Positions 59,179-64,000 of a DNA stretch of 64,000 bases are shown piece after piece (positions within the stretch are counted from its first letter, which is position 1; each line of letters opens with the position of its first letter). Where the stretch lies: positions 352,122,932-352,186,931 of the forward strand of contig JARYHS010008074.1 in the NCBI GenBank assembly GCA_031002005.1. Reading direction: 5' to 3'. The notes beneath the pieces were generated by a model. That model was not told the DNA's origin, made no database searches, and worked only from the letters and a program-made list of their open reading frames with translations. A program made the position numbers and the translations under genes. Source of the stretch: Vandiemenella viatica. Lineage: Eukaryota; Arthropoda; Insecta; Orthoptera; Morabidae.

Positions 59179-60852
59179 ATGCCTGGTAGGTGTGTAAATA
59201 ACCAAAATTCTTTTTGTTATATCTGTGGAGAATTAACTCTCAAATCACAAAAACGAAAATTTATCCCTCTTGTGAAGAAGTGCTATGAACTTTATTTCGG
59301 CTGTAAAGTTGGCGATCAAGACAAGAAATGGGCACCTCATATCTGTTGTTTGGTATATGTCACACTCCTGACAGGGTGGTTGAAGGGATCACGTCACATG
59401 CCCTTTGCTGTTCCGATGATTTGGAGGGAACCAACGGATCACATAACAGACTGTTATTTCTGTGTGACATAAATAGCAGGAATTACCTCGAAAACAAAGA
59501 AAACTGTGCAATATCCAAATTTATCATCTGCTATAAGGCCTGTATGTCACAGTGAAGAATTACTGGTACCAGTGCCTCCTGAGACAGTGAGTAAAGATGA
59601 GTGAAGTGGTGAAAATGCAGAAGACACCAAACGAAATGTTAATATCGACCCTACATTTCAAGCCCCCTGTGAATCAAATCAGCCACACATTTTGTCTCAA
59701 GCGGATATCAATGATCATGTCCGTTATTTAAATTTTTCGAAGCAAGAAGCTGAGCTTTTAGCTACGCGATTGAAAGGACGGAATCTTCTTTCTCGCGATA
59801 CGAAAGTTACTTTTTTTCGTGACCGCCACGCTGATTTTTCCGAACATTTCTCAAAGAGTGGTGACATGTTTTTTTTGTTTTTGTTTTTTTTGTAATTATA
59901 TCGAATCAGTTATGGAGACTCTTGGCCATGATTTCAATGTAAATGAGTGGCGCTTGTTCATACATTCTGGCAAGTTAGTATGAAGGCAGTGCTTAACAAA
60001 TTTCCTTCAGTTTCTTTAGCTCATGCACTTAATATGAAGGAGACATATGAGAATTTTAAACTGCTTCTCATTCATATACAATATGAGAAGTACAAATGGC
60101 CTATGTGTGGCGACCTCAAGGTGATTGCAATTCTGCTCGGCATGCAGCTGGGATACACAAAACATTGCTGCTTTCTATGTGAGTGGGATAGCAGGGACAG
60201 GAAAACCACTATGTTGGGAAAATGTGGCCTGCTCGGAATGAGCTACTGCCTGGACAGAAGAATGTGGTAAACAGACATCTTGTTGACCCCAAAAATGTGT
60301 ATCTACCTCCGCTGCACATTAAATTGGGTCTAGTCAAAAACTTTGTGAAAGCCATGGATAAAACATGACAAGGATTCATATACTTGCGAGAGAAGTTCCC
60401 AAAGATCAGTGAAGCAAAAACAAAGGAAGGAATATTAATAGGACCACAAATTAGAGAACTAATGGCTGATGATAATTTCCTTGATGTACTGAGTTATGTT
60501 TAAAAAGCGGCTTGGCTGTCTTTCACAAGTGTCTGCATTCTGCAAGAATTTTTTAGGCAATAATAAGACAGAGAACTATCACGATATTGTACATGAATGA
60601 TTGAAATCATACCATCGTATGGGATGCAACATGTCACTCAAACTGCATTTCTTGAGTGATCATTTGGAGTTCTTCCCGGATAACCTTGGCGCCATTAATG
60701 ACGAACATGGCGAACGATTTCACCAGGACATTTCTCAAATGAAATAGCGTTATCAAGGCATTTGAAGTGGGGCAATGATGTCTCACTACTGCTGGACGAA
60801 GAGACGTTCCTGAGCCAAATATCGCAGAAAATCGCAAAGGAAACTTTTTAGG
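59179..60852 (+). pseudogene. broken gene for a widespread element-associated protein of unknown class
   Basis: Starts MPGRCVNNQNSFCYICGELT, then LVKKCYELYFGCKVGDQDKK with WAPHICCLVYVTLLTGWLKG and HMPFAVPMIWREPTDH with CYFC, a Cys-rich N-terminal domain. Further blocks in other frames: KQEAELLATRLKGRNLLSRD, VTFFRDRHADFSEHF, MKAVLNKFPSVSLAHALNMK, CGDLKVIAILLGMQLGYTKH with CCFLCEWDSRDR, then HIKLGLVKNFVKAMD-like residues and an end near AENRKGNF. I recall this family as many near-identical hypothetical proteins in aphids, cnidarians and other animals, which suggests a mobile element, but I cannot name the superfamily. A T-rich insertion near 59866-59895 and at least five stops or shifts disable it. 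The 5' edge follows a tract of simple AT-rich DNA. Confidence 0.72.
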
Positions 60853-61122
60853 TATGTTTCTTGCTATCCTTTACTCTTATGTTGCTCACTTCTCTGATTC
60901 TTTTGAGTATTGAAATATATATCTTAATGCTTAAATTTGGAAATGTTGTTATGAGCGTGTCTTATTGACAGATCCATATGATATATAGGCTAATGTTAGC
61001 GTATATAAAAATCATTATCAAATGAAAACTGAGGCCGATACGGTAATTCTGAAATTAGATCTGGATTTAGGAGTGCATTATCTTTCAGAAACGGTTAATT
61101 TTGTTCTTGTAACAGGAAAAAA

Positions 61123-61147
61123 GTTGTTGTTGTTGTTGTTGTTGTTA
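61123..61147 (+). repeat. GTT microsatellite followed by T-rich tract
   Basis: Eight GTT units then runs of T interrupted by single A, to about 61177. Confidence 0.95.
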
Positions 61148-61863
61148 TTTTTTTTATTTTTTTTTTATTTTTTTTGTAGACCAGTGTCTTTGTAGATCTT
61201 TTGATACAAATTTGGTGCAACGCGATACATGATGTGTTGATGCATTAATTTGCGCTCATAAAAGCAGCTAAATTACTAATAGTTTCAGCTGGCATTCTGG
61301 CCCGGGCTGCAATTCAGCCAAGTCACAAACTACATTAATATTGTCACCAGAAACTCAAAGCTCGCTGACTAATAAATTCACTGTACTGCATAATTGTGAC
61401 GTCATGAATGGTGATATAAAAATGACACACAATTTCAGATCGTGATACAAAAACAACTGCTAAATACCTTAATAATGACGCTGGCAATAGGGCTCTTGTA
61501 GTAAATTAAATACTGAATGCATATCGAACTAGATTTAACCATATGAACTAAGGCGTCAGAATCATGACAATTATTAATGCAACGTTATTCAAAATTTTAC
61601 TAAAATGCTCGTAACTTACGTTATACAACGGAAAGTCCAGAATTCATTGCAACTCTTAACCGAACTTAGATAATATTGCGTGTCAAGTTTACATCGCGAT
61701 ACAGTGATTGTATTATTGCGCGTGACTCAGTTCAATTGCCTTTCATACTGAAAATGTATGTTGAAATTAATTGAGATAATTTATTCCACGCTAACTAGGA
61801 ATCCTAGTAGGTAGAAACTGTATTAGCTAGGAATATTCTGGTTTTCCCCATGACGTCATAGAG

Positions 61864-62151
61864 GTGGGGGGGACCTCCCTCCCCTCCCCGCCGCGCCGCC
61901 ACCTGTCAACCGCACGGATTGTCATCACCGCTGACCTCAATTTGCACGACTATTTCCGGGATGTACCGTTAACCTATGACGCGACAGCAAGGACACTCAA
62001 TCTGAATATTTCTGACACAACGTCCCCCGCGGGCGAACAGTGGAAGTATCACACGCCATTTTATTTTCTGTCCCCCGCGGGCGAACAGTGGAAGTATCAC
62101 ACGCCATTTTATTTTCTGCGCACAATTTGCGACGTCACAGGACACCGCTAA
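61864..62151 (+). CDS. small open frame, 95 codons, unrecognised
   Basis: A GC-richer open frame beginning MGGTSLPSPPRRHLSTARIV. It contains a perfect in-frame 48-bp duplication (16 codons, including SPAGEQWKYHTPFYFL) and ends RTICDVTGHR. I know no relative, and a transposable-element terminus or chance frame is just as likely. No splice or promoter evidence supports it. Confidence 0.15.
   Translation: MGGTSLPSPPRRHLSTARIVITADLNLHDYFRDVPLTYDATARTLNLNISDTTSPAGEQWKYHTPFYFLSPAGEQWKYHTPFYFLRTICDVTGHR
62023..62118 (+). repeat. 48-bp perfect tandem duplication
   Basis: Units 62023-62070 and 62071-62118 are identical, and 48 is a multiple of three. Confidence 0.97.
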
Positions 62152-62204
62152 CAAGAATAACATTAGGAAATCCGCTTGCTTGCTGTTAACGTTCGTTATG
62201 AAAT

Positions 62205-62715
62205 TTCTTCCTAGTATTTTGTCATGTGTTATTGATATATTGAAGTATTTTAATTCATTGATTGTTAAATTACCATAAATTAACTTCAAAAATTATTTAT
62301 TTTCATAGTTTTTGGGCAAAACTTATTGTTTCCTTCTGCAAATACTATTATTTGGCACCAATAAGTCCTTACTTGAAAATCCCCCCCCCCCCCACTCATC
62401 TCTTTCTTATACCTCATACACATTTTGTAAGGTCATTTTCTTCTATGGATCTAACAGCCATTTTTTTACCACTCCAATTGTCTTATTGCTCTTAACATCA
62501 CATTTAATGGAATTTTAGGTGATATTTATTGGCTATTTATTTCATCCCAACATCCTCATTACCAATGTGTTACTTATACACTCACAGAGATCTATTTCAT
62601 CTGCTTCATGTCTTTCAATGATACCCAACGCGACTCTTGTGATATGGCACTTGTAAACTATGTTCTCTCTCCATTTCTAGTATTTCATACTCGTGATAAG
62701 GGTACAAAACTATCC
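62205..62715 (+). repeat. direct repeat copy A (duplicated at 63483-63806)
   Basis: Shares, in order, TTCTTCCTAG, a CATGT-TTATTGATAT block, AATT-ATTGTTAAATTACCATAA, GGGCAAAAC, TATTATTTGG, AGCCATTTTTTTA, CACTCCAAnTTGTCT, CTTGTGATATG and TTTCTAGTATTTCATACTCG with copy B. A has about 190 bp extra in its middle, including a 12-C run. Confidence 0.75.
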
Positions 62716-62929
62716 CATCTTACTCAAGGAATATACTAAATTGCGCGGTAGGGGTTTAGTTAAATAAAAAAAAAAAATTATTGGTAAATCATACAGATTT
62801 ATTGAAATACATTTTATTGGATAATAATACATCATTCAGTACTTATAGTTTTATTTCATGTGCTTCATAGGCCTTTCTTGCCTTTACATATTGCCCCCCC
62901 CCCCTTTTTTTTTCCTACAGTAGTCAGCA

Positions 62930-63070
62930 CCAAGCGTGGTGGGTGAGCTTTCGGGAGGACATGTGTTCGAATGTACGTCAGGCCATCATGATTTCGGTTT
63001 TCCATGGTTACCTTAAAACACTCCTAGAAAAAGCTTGATATGCTGGAAATACTGGAATTTTGGAGTTAAC
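62930..63070 (+). mobile_element. tRNA-derived SINE, 3'-truncated
   Basis: The head has CGTGGTGGGTGAGCTTTCGG and a B-box-like GTGTTCGAATG, and the body has GGCCATCATGATTTCGGTTT with CCATGGTTACC. The 3' block is missing. It lies between the two direct repeat copies A and B. Confidence 0.65.
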
Positions 63071-63482
63071 TTGGGTATATTGTTTCTCTCGAAAACTGTC
63101 TCTTGGAAGTAATGTGTAATCATACACCAATGCATTCACATTCGTTTTATTAGTTACTACGAGTATGTGGGGAAATATGGCCGATTCCGTATTGCTCGTT
63201 AATTAGCATACACCTTCTTTAATATTAAGGACGTTACATTCGCCGGGCATCCAAGTATGGCACGCAATATTATTTTCAGCACAAAAGAATACATATGGTA
63301 ATCACACAATTCTATTTACTGCTTTGTTATATGAGCCTAATTTTTTTCTGAACATGCAGCATACGCTATTTCGAGCGTATTATTACGGATTTTCTGGCGT
63401 GGAATGTGCGCGTCATGTTATACACTGATAGATGGTACAAATGATAGATCCTTCAGCAATCGTTATTACCAAACCTATAATT

Positions 63483-63806
63483 TTCTTCCTAGGACCTTCG
63501 AGGAGCATTTTTTCATGTCTTATTGATATTTCGAATCATTATAATTAGTTAATTGTTTAGTTACCATAAAATTAACTTCTAAAACTAGTTTTTAGGGCAA
63601 AACATATTATTGACTTCTGAAAACAGTATTATTGGTTCAAATAACAAGTCCTGTTCGTTGTACATTATTGTCATTTATTTGTAGCTGCCATTTTTTTATA
63701 CCCACTCCAAGTTGTCTCATTGCCCCAACACGCCTTTTGTGATATGTCAGTTTTAAACGCTGTTCTCTTTTTATTTCTAGTATTTCATACTCGTAATAAG
63801 AATACT
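63483..63806 (+). repeat. direct repeat copy B (of 62205-62715)
   Basis: Second, shorter copy about 1.28 kb downstream of copy A in the same orientation; by eye roughly four of five positions agree in the aligned blocks. Confidence 0.75.
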
Positions 63807-63880
63807 ATCCTAATCCAAGGGTCTACTGCTACTCATGGTACCTGAGGCATATGTTACTGTATGTTACTGTATGTCCGAAA

Positions 63881-64000
63881 AGGCTTAGGTGTGGGATAAA
63901 CGTGGTGGTGCTGATGTGAACAGTTTTGTACCTAGGAGACGTGTTACCGGCTGGTAGAGAGGTCTGTAGTGTGAGATAAATGAGATGATGTTGATGTGAA
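63881..64000 (+). repeat. 80-bp-period repeat running off the window end
   Basis: 63881-63920 and 63961-64000 share GTGnGATAAA, GATG and TGTGAA in order, both ending GnTGATGTGAA, at 80-bp spacing. Probably the start of a tandem array. Confidence 0.5.

Larger units (their letters stand above)
52586..64000 (+). other. start of the next intron (at least 11.4 kb), full of mobile elements
   Basis: Begins GTGAGC at 52586. No further GPCR exon is visible. It holds mariner, hAT, a LINE relic, a broken element protein, local duplications and a SINE. In 52600-53890, 58110-59170 and 60860-61850 nothing is recognisable apart from a GTT microsatellite near 61123-61147. Confidence 0.6.

Overview
This is animal nuclear DNA, most probably from an insect with a large, repeat-rich genome. 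An orthopteran such as a grasshopper or locust is my best guess, inferred from introns of up to 27 kb, several arthropod-type LINEs, a Penelope-like element, mariner, Tc1-like and hAT elements, and tRNA-derived SINEs. The background is AT-rich. The few host exons stand out as short GC-rich islands on the + strand. I see no prokaryotic operons, CRISPR array, rRNA gene or intact tRNA gene.

Host gene. Six + strand exons can be joined in compatible splice phase: two exons of a Kunitz/BPTI domain (5458-5619, 7012-7049), one exon with a long hydrophobic helix (34417-34609), and three exons carrying TM1, TM2 and TM3-TM4 of a class A (rhodopsin-like) GPCR (42188-42388, 48586-48703, 52393-52585). Later exons (TM5-TM7) are not recognisable here and probably lie beyond the right edge. 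Joining the TM2 and TM3 exons rebuilds the W-x-x-G-x-x-x-C motif of extracellular loop 1, so the GPCR part is secure. Whether the Kunitz exons belong to the same transcript is open: phases fit, but the extra helix gives a topology problem, so two adjacent genes are also possible. The first Kunitz exon has a single-base frameshift and is followed by a GC-AG intron.

Mobile elements fill much of the rest. Region by region: 1-2.2 kb, a 5'-truncated CR1/Jockey-type LINE; 11-15 kb, three tRNA-SINE copies and a PIF/Harbinger fragment; 18.7-24.8 kb, a nested stack in which a LINE is split by an hAT-type MITE and a Penelope-like element, which itself carries a 1.48 kb hAT-type MITE and an antisense LINE copy; 28.9-29.6 kb, another hAT-type MITE with perfect TSD; 32.8-33.1 kb, a Tc1-like relic; 40.6-41.3 kb, a fold-back structure enclosing 150-bp tandem repeats; 45.4-47.9 kb, an RTE-type LINE with a 542-codon RT ORF; 50.9-52.3 kb, LINE pieces with a nested 130-bp fold-back MITE; 53.9-55.2 kb, a full-length but dead mariner; 55.25-57.39 kb, a full-length degenerate hAT; 57.4-58.1 kb, a LINE relic; 59.2-60.85 kb, a broken copy of a widespread element-associated protein; 62-64 kb, local duplications.

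All mobile-element coding regions have stops, frameshifts, catalytic changes or truncations, so nothing here looks autonomously active. The element of most biological interest is the Kunitz/7TM gene. The stretches between named features are intronic or intergenic AT-rich DNA in which I could not support anything.
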